Source: PALSA-1004 sp046715035 (lineage in GTDB: Bacteria > Pseudomonadota > Gammaproteobacteria > Burkholderiales > SG8-41). From it: a stretch of 26,122 nt of DNA. The notes under the pieces are model-generated. The model saw only the letters and a program-made list of their open reading frames with translations, was not told the origin of the DNA and did no database searches. Positions 14,786 to 20,802 of this stretch are shown one piece after another; position 1 is the first letter of the stretch; each line of letters starts with the position of its first letter. The stretch spans positions 1 to 26,122 of the forward strand of contig JBKJZR010000185.1 in the NCBI GenBank assembly GCA_046715035.1. Direction: 5' to 3'. The position numbers and the translations under genes are program-made.

Positions 14786-15813
14786 GCCGAGTGACGATCA
14801 TCCGTCCCGACGACTGGCATCTGCATCTGCGCGACGATGCCCATATGCGCGCGGTGCTGCCGCACGCCACGCGCCGGTTCGGGCGTGCGATCGTGATGCC
14901 GAATCTGCGCCCGCCGGTTACCACGACTGCGCTGGCGCTCGCTTACCGTGATCGCATCGTCGCGGCGCTGCCGCCGGGTGCGAGCTTCACGCCGCTGATG
15001 ACACTCTATCTGACCGACAACACGGGCGCCGACGAGATCAGGCGGGCGAAAGCGAGCGGCGCCGTCCATGCGGTGAAATATTATCCGGCGGGCGCCACGA
15101 CCAACTCGGATTCCGGCGTTACCGATCTCGCCCGCTGCGACGCTGCTCTCGACGCAATGGCGGAGTGCGATTTGCCGCTGCTCGTCCACGGTGAGGTTAC
15201 ATTTCCCAATGTCGACGTCTTCGACCGCGAGAAGATTTTTATCGACCGCGTGTTGATACCCGTGCTGCAGCGCCACGCCAGGCTGCGCGTGGTTTTCGAG
15301 CACATCACCACCCGCGACGCCGCGCGTTTTGTGCTCGGCACTCCGCCGCGCGTCGCCGCGACGATCACGGCGCATCATTTGCTGCTCAATCGCAACGCGC
15401 TGTTTTCCGGCGGCATACGCCCGCACCATTACTGCCTGCCCATCCTCAAGCGCGAAGAGGACCGCCAGGCGCTCATCCAGGCGGCGACCAGCGGCAACCC
15501 CAAGTTCTTTCTCGGCACCGACAGCGCTCCTCATGCCCGCGACACCAAGGAAGCGCATTGTGGCTGTGCCGGTGTTTACACGGCCCACGCGGGCATCGAG
15601 CTGTACGCGGAGATTTTTGGGGCGTCGAACGCCCTCGACAAGCTCGAGGGCTTCGCCAGCATTTTCGGCGCGAATTTCTACGGATTGCCGCGCAATACGG
15701 ACCGCATCACGCTGGTGAAGGAGACCTGGGAGGTGCCGAAAGAGCTTCCCTACGAGCCCGGCACGCTCGTTCCGTTCCGGGCCGGCGGCACGGTGAGCTG
15801 GCGCCTGCTTTGA
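14782..15813 (+). CDS. pyrC: Dihydroorotase (class II, PyrC)
   Basis: A 343-residue zinc amidohydrolase that interconverts N-carbamoyl-aspartate and dihydroorotate, the third step of pyrimidine synthesis, in the cytoplasm. All active-site residues are visible: H13 and H15 in HLHLRD, K99 in HAVKYYP (the carboxylated bridging lysine), H136 in LVHGE, H174 in FEHITT and D247 in LGTDSAPH. Length and motif spacing match the homodimeric E. coli-type enzyme. AGGAG at 14772-14776 sits 5 bases before the ATG. It stands alone as a transcription unit and converges with the Bug-family gene, leaving 4 bp between stops. An 8-codon ORF overlaps its start. Confidence 0.97.
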   Translation: MSRVTIIRPDDWHLHLRDDAHMRAVLPHATRRFGRAIVMPNLRPPVTTTALALAYRDRIVAALPPGASFTPLMTLYLTDNTGADEIRRAKASGAVHAVKYYPAGATTNSDSGVTDLARCDAALDAMAECDLPLLVHGEVTFPNVDVFDREKIFIDRVLIPVLQRHARLRVVFEHITTRDAARFVLGTPPRVAATITAHHLLLNRNALFSGGIRPHHYCLPILKREEDRQALIQAATSGNPKFFLGTDSAPHARDTKEAHCGCAGVYTAHAGIELYAEIFGASNALDKLEGFASIFGANFYGLPRNTDRITLVKETWEVPKELPYEPGTLVPFRAGGTVSWRLL

Positions 15814-15817
15814 TCAG

Positions 15818-16780
15818 CTAGTCGACCTTGGCGCCCGCCGCCTTGGCGACCTGTGCCCACTTGGCCACTTCAGACTTCACGTGCGCCGCGAACTGGTCCG
15901 GCGTGGAGCCGACCGGATCGAATGCGAGCGCGTTCAGCCGCTCGCGCGCGGCGGGCTGATTCATTCCCTTTACGATTTCGTGGGACAGCCTAAGCACGAT
16001 CTCGCGCGGCGTGTTGGCGGGCGCGGCGACGCCGTGCCACGAGCTCACGTCGTAACCCGGAAGTCCGGATTCGCTGATGGTGGGAAGCTCCGGCGCGGCA
16101 GCCGAACGCTTGCTGCTCGTTACGGCGACCCCGCGCAGCTTGCCGGTCTTCACGTGAGGCAGCGCAGTCGGCTGGTTGGAGAACGTCAGGCTTACCTGGC
16201 CGCCGATGACGTCGACGATTGCAGGCGCACCGCCTTTGTACGGCACGTGCACCAGATCGACTCTCCCCATGGTCTTGAAGAGCTCTCCGGACATGTGATC
16301 GGAAGACCCGCTGCCCGACGACGAGAACGTGAGCTTGCCAGGATTCGCCTGTGCCAGCGCGATCAGGTCTTTCACCGTCTTGACCGGCAGCGACGGGTGC
16401 ACGACGAGGATATTGGGCACGGCCGCGACCTGCGTGACCGGTGCGAAGTCCCTGACGGGATCGTAGTTGATCCTGCTGTAGAGCGCAGCGTTGATCGCAA
16501 GCGTGCCGATGCCGGCCATCAGCAGGGTATAGCCGTCAGCCGGCGCTTTCGCGACCATCTCGGTGCCTATGGTGCCGTTCGCGCCCGGGCGATTGTCGAC
16601 GATGACCTGCTGCCCGAGCGCTTCGCCAAGCTTTTCCGCGACCAGTCGCGCCAGCACGTCGGTGCTGCCCCCCGCAGGAAAAGGCACGATAAGCCGCAGT
16701 GGTTTTACCGGAAAGCTTTGCGCATGGACGCCGCTGCAAGCTGCGAGCGCCGCGATCAGAGTGAAGTGCAGTGTTCTCAT
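15818..16780 (-). CDS. Bug/TctC-family tripartite tricarboxylate receptor
   Basis: A 320-residue periplasmic solute-binding protein of the Bug family (PF03401), the binding component of tripartite tricarboxylate transporters; such receptors are very abundant in Burkholderiales. A signal peptide covers residues 1-20 with cleavage likely after VHA. An LAAC sequence ending at C15 could also be read as a lipobox, so lipidation is possible. Family blocks: PFPAGGSTDVLARL at 33-46, QQVIVDNRPGANGTIG at 57-72, GYTLLM near 84-89 and HVPYKG near 178-183. No TctA/TctB membrane partners are nearby, so it is an orphan receptor, as is common. The ligand is unknown; the nearby tartrate/D-malate dehydrogenase hints at a C4 acid, but rnpB lies between. 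It has its own promoter at 16810-16838. The ribosome binding site is poor. Confidence 0.93.
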   Translation of the reverse strand: MRTLHFTLIAALAACSGVHAQSFPVKPLRLIVPFPAGGSTDVLARLVAEKLGEALGQQVIVDNRPGANGTIGTEMVAKAPADGYTLLMAGIGTLAINAALYSRINYDPVRDFAPVTQVAAVPNILVVHPSLPVKTVKDLIALAQANPGKLTFSSSGSGSSDHMSGELFKTMGRVDLVHVPYKGGAPAIVDVIGGQVSLTFSNQPTALPHVKTGKLRGVAVTSSKRSAAAPELPTISESGLPGYDVSSWHGVAAPANTPREIVLRLSHEIVKGMNQPAARERLNALAFDPVGSTPDQFAAHVKSEVAKWAQVAKAAGAKVD

Positions 16781-16809
16781 CTGCGTTGGGTGCGTGTGGG
16801 GGCCGTCGA

Positions 16810-16838
16810 ATTATCGAAGGCCGGCGCTGCCGCGTCAA
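16810..16838 (-). promoter_or_regulatory. Sigma70-like promoter of the Bug-family gene
   Basis: On the minus strand, TTGACG (16838-16833) and GATAAT (16815-16810) have 17-bp spacing and 5 of 6 consensus matches each. Transcription would begin near 16803, giving a leader of about 23 nt before the ATG at 16780. It lies just downstream of a leftward terminator, so the Bug gene is likely its own unit. Confidence 0.65.
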
Positions 16839-16862
16839 TTCGCAGTGGGAGGGCATCGAATT

Positions 16863-16888
16863 AAAAAGCCCCGGCGGGGCGGGGCTTT
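16863..16888 (-). terminator. Strong leftward intrinsic terminator
   Basis: AAAGCCCC (16865-16872), an 8-nt GC loop and GGGGCTTT (16881-16888) form an 8-bp stem. Read on the minus strand it is followed by TTTTTAA, a classical intrinsic terminator; on the plus strand only TTT follows. It does not serve the Bug gene, whose promoter is farther left, so it must end a transcript that starts between here and rnpB, or antisense transcription from rnpB. Confidence 0.75.
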
Positions 16889-17010
16889 GGCCACTTTGCG
16901 TGGCATGCTGCTACGCCGTCGTTACGGCGTTGAATACATGTGGTTAATGTTATGTGATCAGGTCGCGTTCTGCATCGTGAGGCAATCCTCCTGGTACCGC
17001 ACCGGGTACC
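16863..17010 (-). ncRNA. Candidate small RNA or short leader transcript
   Basis: The terminator at 16863-16888 needs a leftward transcript, and no protein gene lies between it and rnpB. On the minus strand the order is: an inverted pair GGTACC/GGTACC (17010-17005 and 16998-16993, 6-nt loop); an AGGAGG-like motif at 16992-16987; a 5-codon ORF MQNAT; hairpin ACGCCGT/ACGGCGT (16930-16924 and 16919-16913, 4-nt loop); hairpin CCAC/GTGG (16903-16900 and 16894-16891); and the terminator. Such stacked stems are typical of small RNAs or attenuation leaders. I could not identify a convincing promoter (TTCGTC-16-TATCGA further upstream is weak), and I do not recognise a known family. The 5' end is a guess. 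Confidence 0.35.
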
Positions 17011-17059
17011 GGCAGATTTCGATACGCCCCGCCTGAGTAAGACGAAGCTGATCGTTGGA

Positions 17060-17096
17060 CCACGCAGCTGCAGATTAGTGCCCGATACCTGCGTGG
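17060..17096. repeat. 8-bp perfect inverted repeat upstream of rnpB
   Basis: CCACGCAG (17060-17067) and CTGCGTGG (17089-17096) are perfect inverted copies separated by 21 bp. It lies 36-73 bp before the rnpB -10 region. It could be a dyad operator or a stem in a leftward transcript. I do not recognise it. Confidence 0.35.
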
Positions 17097-17131
17097 CTGG
17101 CGAACGGGCGGCGCGGCCCGCACCAGCCGCG

Positions 17132-17140
17132 TGATAAAAT
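17132..17140 (+). promoter_or_regulatory. Extended -10 promoter of rnpB
   Basis: TG-A-TAAAAT (17132-17140) is an extended -10 element located 7 bases before the mapped 5' end of RNase P RNA. No good -35 hexamer is visible, which fits an extended -10 promoter. Confidence 0.6.
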
Positions 17141-17146
17141 TGCGCC

Positions 17147-17558
17147 GGGAGTTGGCCAGACAGTCGCTGTCGACGTGTAGCTTGCGCCGATGGAGGAAAG
17201 TCCGGGCTCCATAGGGTAGGGTGACGGCTAATGACCGTCCGCCGCGAGGCGAGCAACAGGGCCACAGAGAATAAACCGCCGATGGCCGCGTCGGGACCGG
17301 GAGTGCGCGCGAGCGCAACGCACGGTTACGGCAAGGATCAGGCAAGGGTGAAAAGGTGCGGTAAGAGCGCACCGCGTCCGCGGTAACGCGGGCGGCACGG
17401 CAACCTGCACCCGGAGCAACATCAAATAGGCAGGCGATGACGTGACCCACCGAGCCTGCGGGTAGGTGGCTAGAGCGCGCAGGCGACTGCGCGCCCAGAG
17501 GAATGACTGTCGAGGAGGCGCGAGCTTCCTACAGAACCCGGCTTACCGGCTGACTCCC
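17147..17558 (+). ncRNA. rnpB: RNase P RNA (type A)
   Basis: Catalytic RNA of RNase P, which with the RnpA protein matures tRNA 5' ends. Conserved blocks are present in order: the CCAGACAGTCG start of P1/P2 near 17155, GAGGAAAGTCCGGGCTCC at 17193-17210, the GTGAAAAGGTGCGGTAAGAG region near 17347-17366, the GGTAA loop region near 17381, AGAGGAATGACTG at 17497-17509 and ACAGAACCCGGCTTA at 17531-17545. The ends were set by pairing GGGAGTTGGCC with GGCTGACTCCC (11 bp including two G-U), giving about 412 nt, normal for betaproteobacteria. No intrinsic terminator is obvious after 17558. The gene lies 67 bp upstream of the dehydrogenase. Confidence 0.97.
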
Positions 17559-17625
17559 GCTCCACCGCCCCCGCCGCAGCTCTGGCGCAGCGCGCAAACA
17601 AACGCGGTCATCGTGAAAGCGTCCA

Positions 17626-18684
17626 ATGAAAAAATACAGAATTGCCTACATCCCGGGCGACGGCATCGGCAAGGAAACCGGGCCGCAAGGCGTACGCGTG
17701 CTGGAAGCTGCGGGACGCAAATTCGGCATCGAGTTTGTTTTCGACGAGTTCGACTGGAGTTGCGACTATTACCAGAAGCACGGTCGCATGATGCCCGAGG
17801 ATGGACTCGCGCAGGTCAGCAGCCACGACGCGGTATTTTTCGGCGCGGCAGGCTGGCCCGCGGCGGTGCCCGATCACATTTCGCTGTGGGGATTGCTGAT
17901 TCCGTTCCGCCGCAATTTTCAGCAGTACGTGAATCTGCGGCCGGTGCGGCTGATGCCGGGCATCAAATGCCCGCTTGCCGGGCGTGAGCCGGGCGACATC
18001 GATTTCTGGGTCGTGCGCGAAAACAGCGAAGGCGAGTATTCATCGATCGGCGGCCGCATCTTCGATGGCACCGAGAGCGAAATGGCGGTGCAGACGAGCA
18101 CGTTCACGCGCCGCGGCGTCGACCGCATCATGCGGTTCGCATTCGAGCTCGCGCGCAAAGGCAAGAAGAAGCACGTGACGTCGGCGACCAAATCCAACGG
18201 TATCTCGATTACGATGCCGTACTGGGACGAGCGCTTCAAGGCGATGGCGGCGCACTATCCCGACGTCAGGACGACGCAGTATCACATCGATATCCTGGCG
18301 GCGCATTTCGTGATGCATCCCGACTGGTTCGATGTCGTGGTGGGCTCCAATCTGTTCGGCGACATTTTGTCCGACCTGGGCCCGGCGTGCACCGGCACGA
18401 TCGGCATCGCGCCCTCGGCAAACATCAATCCGGAGCGCGAGTTTCCGTCGCTGTTCGAGCCGGTCCACGGTTCGGCACCCGATATCTATGGCCGCGGCAT
18501 CGCCAATCCGATCGGCCAGATCTGGTCGGGGGCGATGATGCTGGAGCACCTCGGCCATCCCGAGGCGGCGCAAGCGATCGTGGATGCGATCGAAACCGTC
18601 CTCGTCGAGGGGCCGCGCACCCCGGATGTCGGCGGCAAAGCGAAGACAGAAGATCTCGGCGCAGCCATCGCGGAAGCGATTTAG
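17626..18684 (+). CDS. ttuC: Tartrate / D-malate dehydrogenase (TtuC/DmlA family)
   Basis: A 352-residue cytoplasmic NAD-dependent beta-decarboxylating dehydrogenase of the isocitrate/isopropylmalate family (PF00180). The VVRENSEGEYSSIGG block at 129-143 (Y138) is typical of the tartrate/D-malate branch rather than LeuB. K189 in ATKSNG and the metal-binding D246 and D250 in LFGDILSDLGP are present, as are the NAD-loop HGSAPDIYGRGIANP and the N-terminal YIPGDGIGKE. By family it oxidises D-malate, tartrate or related 2-hydroxy acids; specificity cannot be read from sequence. The start is the only good Met at the family's usual N-terminus; the ribosome binding site is weak (GTGAAAG). It follows rnpB and ends in a terminator, so it is a separate unit from the dcw cluster. 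Confidence 0.92.
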   Translation: MKKYRIAYIPGDGIGKETGPQGVRVLEAAGRKFGIEFVFDEFDWSCDYYQKHGRMMPEDGLAQVSSHDAVFFGAAGWPAAVPDHISLWGLLIPFRRNFQQYVNLRPVRLMPGIKCPLAGREPGDIDFWVVRENSEGEYSSIGGRIFDGTESEMAVQTSTFTRRGVDRIMRFAFELARKGKKKHVTSATKSNGISITMPYWDERFKAMAAHYPDVRTTQYHIDILAAHFVMHPDWFDVVVGSNLFGDILSDLGPACTGTIGIAPSANINPEREFPSLFEPVHGSAPDIYGRGIANPIGQIWSGAMMLEHLGHPEAAQAIVDAIETVLVEGPRTPDVGGKAKTEDLGAAIAEAI

Positions 18685-18694
18685 CTGACCTTCT

Positions 18695-18713
18695 AAGCCC
18701 TCCCCGGGCTTTT
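18695..18713 (+). terminator. Intrinsic terminator after the dehydrogenase
   Basis: AAGCCC (18695-18700), loop TCCCC and GGGCTT (18706-18711) with T-run to 18713 form a compact stem, beginning 10 bases after the stop codon. This separates ttuC from the dcw operon. Confidence 0.75.
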
Positions 18714-18732
18714 GCATCGCGGCCTCCTGGGG

Positions 18733-18808
18733 CGCACGGTTCATCGTGCGTCTCGCCGGGGCGTGCGATGGGCGGCCATCACGATGGACGCTGTTGCGTT
18801 TTCGCAAC
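18733..18808. repeat. Three consecutive hairpins in the ttuC-mraZ spacer
   Basis: Stems are CGCACG/CGTGCG (18733-18738, 18745-18750), GATGG/CCATC (18767-18771, 18776-18780) and GTTGCG/CGCAAC (18793-18798, 18803-18808, TTTT loop). None ends in a T-run. They sit between the ttuC terminator and an AT-rich stretch and code for nothing recognisable. Confidence 0.45.
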
Positions 18809-18830
18809 GCTATCTTCCGGCAAGTCATTG

Positions 18831-18979
18831 ATCTAACAGCCCAATAACGTTAATGTTTTACATCTCGTTTTACTCTTAATTATCTATTTATAAACGATAA
18901 ATTTTTTTCCACCTTGAGCCGGAGTCGCGTTTGTTAGCATAAGTCTTTGTCCGCAAAACAAAATACCTCGTTTACTTGC
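18831..18979 (+). promoter_or_regulatory. AT-rich upstream region of the dcw promoter
   Basis: About 150 bases that are strikingly AT-rich in an otherwise GC-rich window, directly upstream of the mraZ promoter. It has an AT hairpin ATTTAT/ATAAAT (18886-18891, 18897-18902) followed by a run of seven T. A second, weak promoter pair TTGATC-17-TAATGT starts at 18828. It is likely a curved or UP-element-like activator region or a site for nucleoid proteins; no specific factor site is recognised. Confidence 0.45.
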
Positions 18980-19008
18980 TTGACCCTGCTAGTTCTTTTT
19001 CATATAGT
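18980..19008 (+). promoter_or_regulatory. Sigma70 promoter of the dcw cluster (Pmra)
   Basis: TTGACC (18980-18985) and TATAGT (19003-19008) with a 17-bp spacer match consensus at 4 and 5 of 6 positions respectively. Transcription would start near 19015, inside the MraZ repeats, giving a leader of about 55 nt before mraZ. Confidence 0.8.
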
Positions 19009-19031
19009 GGGTCTAAGTGGGAAAAAGTGGG
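19007..19031 (+). promoter_or_regulatory. MraZ operator: three phased GTGGG repeats
   Basis: GTGGG occurs at 19007-19011, 19017-19021 and 19027-19031, an exact 10-bp period with 5-bp spacers. A degenerate TGGA follows at 19037. This is the known MraZ binding pattern (TGGGN repeats separated by 5 nt), and it covers the -10 edge and transcription start, so bound MraZ should repress its own operon. Confidence 0.85.
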
Positions 19032-19068
19032 GGAAATGGACTCCCACCACGGGTAATAGGGGGGAGAT

Positions 19069-19515
19069 GTGTTTCGCGGCGTAGCGCAACTGAATCTCGA
19101 CAGCAAAGGCCGCTTCGCCGTGCCAGCGCGCTATCGCGAGGCCTTGATTGCCCGTTGCGGGGGGCGGCTCGTGATCACGGCCGATTCTGACAAGTGCCTC
19201 CTGCTCTATCCCCTGCCTGAGTGGGAGCCGATCCAGCAAAAGCTGATGGGGCTGTCGAGCTTCAACCCCCGCATTCGCGATCTGCAGCGGCGGCTGATCG
19301 GATATGCCGAAGACGTCGACATGGACGGCGCCGGACGGCTGCTGGTATCGGCTGCGCTGCGCGATTTTGCCGAGCTTGCCAAGAACGTCGTGCTCGTCGG
19401 GCAGGGCAGCAAGTTTGAATTGTGGGACGCCGCCAAATGGGAGGAGGTCCTGGCGCGTGGAGCCGGTTTCAGCGACGGCGATCTGCCGCCGGAGCTGGAA
19501 GGGTTCTCTTTGTGA
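19069..19515 (+). CDS. mraZ: Transcriptional regulator MraZ
   Basis: A 148-residue DNA-binding repressor of the dcw operon with two AbrB/SpoVT-like domains (about 5-52 and 76-120), each with the DxxGR-type signature: NLDSKGRFAVPARYRE at 9-24 and MDGAGRLLV at 85-93. It forms ring oligomers that bind phased TGGGN repeats, present just upstream. The start is GTG at 19069, giving the family-standard MFRGVAQ N-terminus; AGGGGG at 19058-19063 lies 5 bases before. An out-of-frame ATG at 19067 opens a 5-codon ORF that ends at 19084. The TGA stop overlaps the rsmH GTG by 4 bases. Confidence 0.96.
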   Translation: MFRGVAQLNLDSKGRFAVPARYREALIARCGGRLVITADSDKCLLLYPLPEWEPIQQKLMGLSSFNPRIRDLQRRLIGYAEDVDMDGAGRLLVSAALRDFAELAKNVVLVGQGSKFELWDAAKWEEVLARGAGFSDGDLPPELEGFSL

Positions 19516-20444
19516 GCGGGCACTCACATACGCCGGTATTGCTCGATGCCGCAGTCGACGGTCTCAACGTGCGGGCGGAAGGCGTTTACATCGACTGCAC
19601 ATTCGGCTGCGGCGGCCACGCGCGGCGCATCCTCCAGCGGCTCGGCGAGCACGGGCGCCTGATTGCCATCGATCGCGACCCCAGTGCCATCGCTGCGCGA
19701 GGCGGCATCGACGACGGGCGGCTGCTGCTCGAGCACGAAAGATTCAGCCGCGTGAGCGACATCGCCCGCAAACACGCGGTGGCCAATGTCGACGGCATTC
19801 TGCTCGATCTGGGGGTGTCCTCGCCGCAGCTTGACGATGCTGCACGCGGGTTCAGCTTCCGTGCGGAGGCACCCCTCGACATGCGTATGGATACGAGCCG
19901 TGGGCCGACCGCGGCGCAATGGCTGTCGGACGCGAGCGAGCGCGAGTTAGGGGAGGTCATCAGGGACTATGGCGAAGAACGGTTTGCTAAGCAGATTGCA
20001 GCAGCGATTGTTGCGGCGCGAGCAAGGCGCCCTGTCGCAACCACACGCGAGCTTGCCGGGATCGTGGCACGCGCGGTCCGCACGCGTGAGCCGGGGCAGG
20101 ACCCGGCGACGCGCAGTTTTCAGGCTCTACGGATACACGTCAATCAGGAGCTCGAAGAGTTAAGAGTCGTCCTGCCGCAATGCGTGGACCTGCTGGCCAT
20201 GCGGGGCCGTCTCGTGGCGATCAGTTTCCACTCGCTCGAGGACCGCATCGTCAAGCGTTTTCTGCGCGAGCAGTCACAGCCACCGCAGATGCCCAACCGA
20301 TTGCCGTTGCGCGCGCGCGAGATGCCGCGCCCCCGGCTGCCGCTGATCGGCAAGGCGCGCCGCCCCGATGCTGCGGAAGTCGCGGTCAATCCGCGCGCGC
20401 GCAGCGCGGTGATGCGGGTGGCCGAACGGACCGACGCCCCTTGA
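19512..20444 (+). CDS. rsmH: 16S rRNA N4-cytosine C1402 methyltransferase RsmH
   Basis: A 310-residue SAM-dependent enzyme (MraW) that methylates N4 of C1402 in 16S rRNA, the base whose ribose is modified by RsmI, also in this window. Motif I is TFGCGGHARRIL at 30-41, IAIDRD at 51-56, ILLDLGVSSPQLD at 96-108, PLDMRMD at 121-127, and the ISFHSLEDRIVK block near 240. I start at the GTG at 19512, not at upstream ATGs in the same frame: it overlaps the mraZ stop as GTGA, is preceded by GGAAGGG at 8 bases, and gives the usual HTPVLL start and E. coli-like length. The stop TGA is followed by an overlapping ATG (TGATG) of a 28-codon ORF. Confidence 0.95.
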   Translation: MSGHSHTPVLLDAAVDGLNVRAEGVYIDCTFGCGGHARRILQRLGEHGRLIAIDRDPSAIAARGGIDDGRLLLEHERFSRVSDIARKHAVANVDGILLDLGVSSPQLDDAARGFSFRAEAPLDMRMDTSRGPTAAQWLSDASERELGEVIRDYGEERFAKQIAAAIVAARARRPVATTRELAGIVARAVRTREPGQDPATRSFQALRIHVNQELEELRVVLPQCVDLLAMRGRLVAISFHSLEDRIVKRFLREQSQPPQMPNRLPLRAREMPRPRLPLIGKARRPDAAEVAVNPRARSAVMRVAERTDAP

Positions 20445-20530
20445 TGCGCATGGCATTCACCGCCTCGCATAGGCAACAACCAGCCTGCGCCGAGAAGGAC
20501 GTGGCATCCCCGCCGCGCGGAGTTCGTTGA
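20444..20530 (+). CDS. 28-codon ORF bridging rsmH and ftsL
   Basis: A short frame begins with ATG at 20444, sharing its A with the rsmH stop (TGATG), and ends with TGA at 20528-20530, sharing its A with the ftsL ATG (TGATG again). The peptide begins MRMAFTASH and ends PPRGVR; it is basic, with one Cys and no membrane segment, and matches nothing I know. No ribosome binding site precedes it, so it would be translated only by ribosomes re-initiating after rsmH. It fills the whole 85-bp gap and could serve to couple ftsL translation. It may be chance; composition gives little support for a functional peptide. Confidence 0.35.
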   Translation: MRMAFTASHRQQPACAEKDVASPPRGVR

Positions 20531-20802
20531 TGGCCAGAATGAATCTGATCCTGCTCGGCGTACTGGTCGTGTGCGCGTTGTCAGTCGTCACCTCGCAGCA
20601 CGCGGCGCGCAAGCTCTATATCGAGCTGCAGAAAGAACAGGAGCTCGCGCGCAAGCTCGACGTGGAATGGGGACAGCTGCAGCTCGAGCAGAGCACGTGG
20701 GCGATGCACGCGCGCATCGAGAGGATTGCGAGCGGGCAGCTCATGATGGGCGTCCCGCCTGCCGCGCGGGTCCAGGTGGTGGCGCCGGAGCCCCGCCCAT
20801 GA
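20530..20802 (+). CDS. ftsL: Cell division protein FtsL
   Basis: A 90-residue bitopic membrane protein of the divisome: a very short cytoplasmic N-terminus, a membrane segment at about 4-21, and a periplasmic coiled coil at about 28-60 rich in Glu/Lys/Leu, ending with a Pro-rich tail. With FtsB and FtsQ it activates FtsWI. Size, topology and position between rsmH and ftsI identify it; sequence conservation in this family is always low. I choose ATG at 20530 (GGAG at 20519-20522, 7-base spacing) over the adjacent in-frame TTG at 20527. The stop overlaps the ftsI ATG (ATGA). Confidence 0.92.
   Translation: MARMNLILLGVLVVCALSVVTSQHAARKLYIELQKEQELARKLDVEWGQLQLEQSTWAMHARIERIASGQLMMGVPPAARVQVVAPEPRP

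Noticed and set aside
15814..15817. Terminator between the convergent pyrC and Bug genes
   Set aside because: Only 4 bp separate the stops and no hairpin with a T-run is visible on either side. The transcripts probably overlap.
16861..17265. 134-codon minus-strand frame across the rnpB 5' part
   Set aside because: It runs antisense through the RNase P RNA and then through the intergenic hairpins and terminator. The frame exists only because of high GC.
19422..19511. Earlier in-frame start for rsmH inside mraZ
   Set aside because: The extra 30 residues are a shadow of mraZ. The GTG at 19512 has a proper ribosome binding site, a GTGA overlap and the family-standard N-terminus.
20571..20798. 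Earlier in-frame start for ftsI inside ftsL
   Set aside because: The added residues are an out-of-frame reading of ftsL. ATG at 20799 gives the usual N-terminus and an ATGA overlap.
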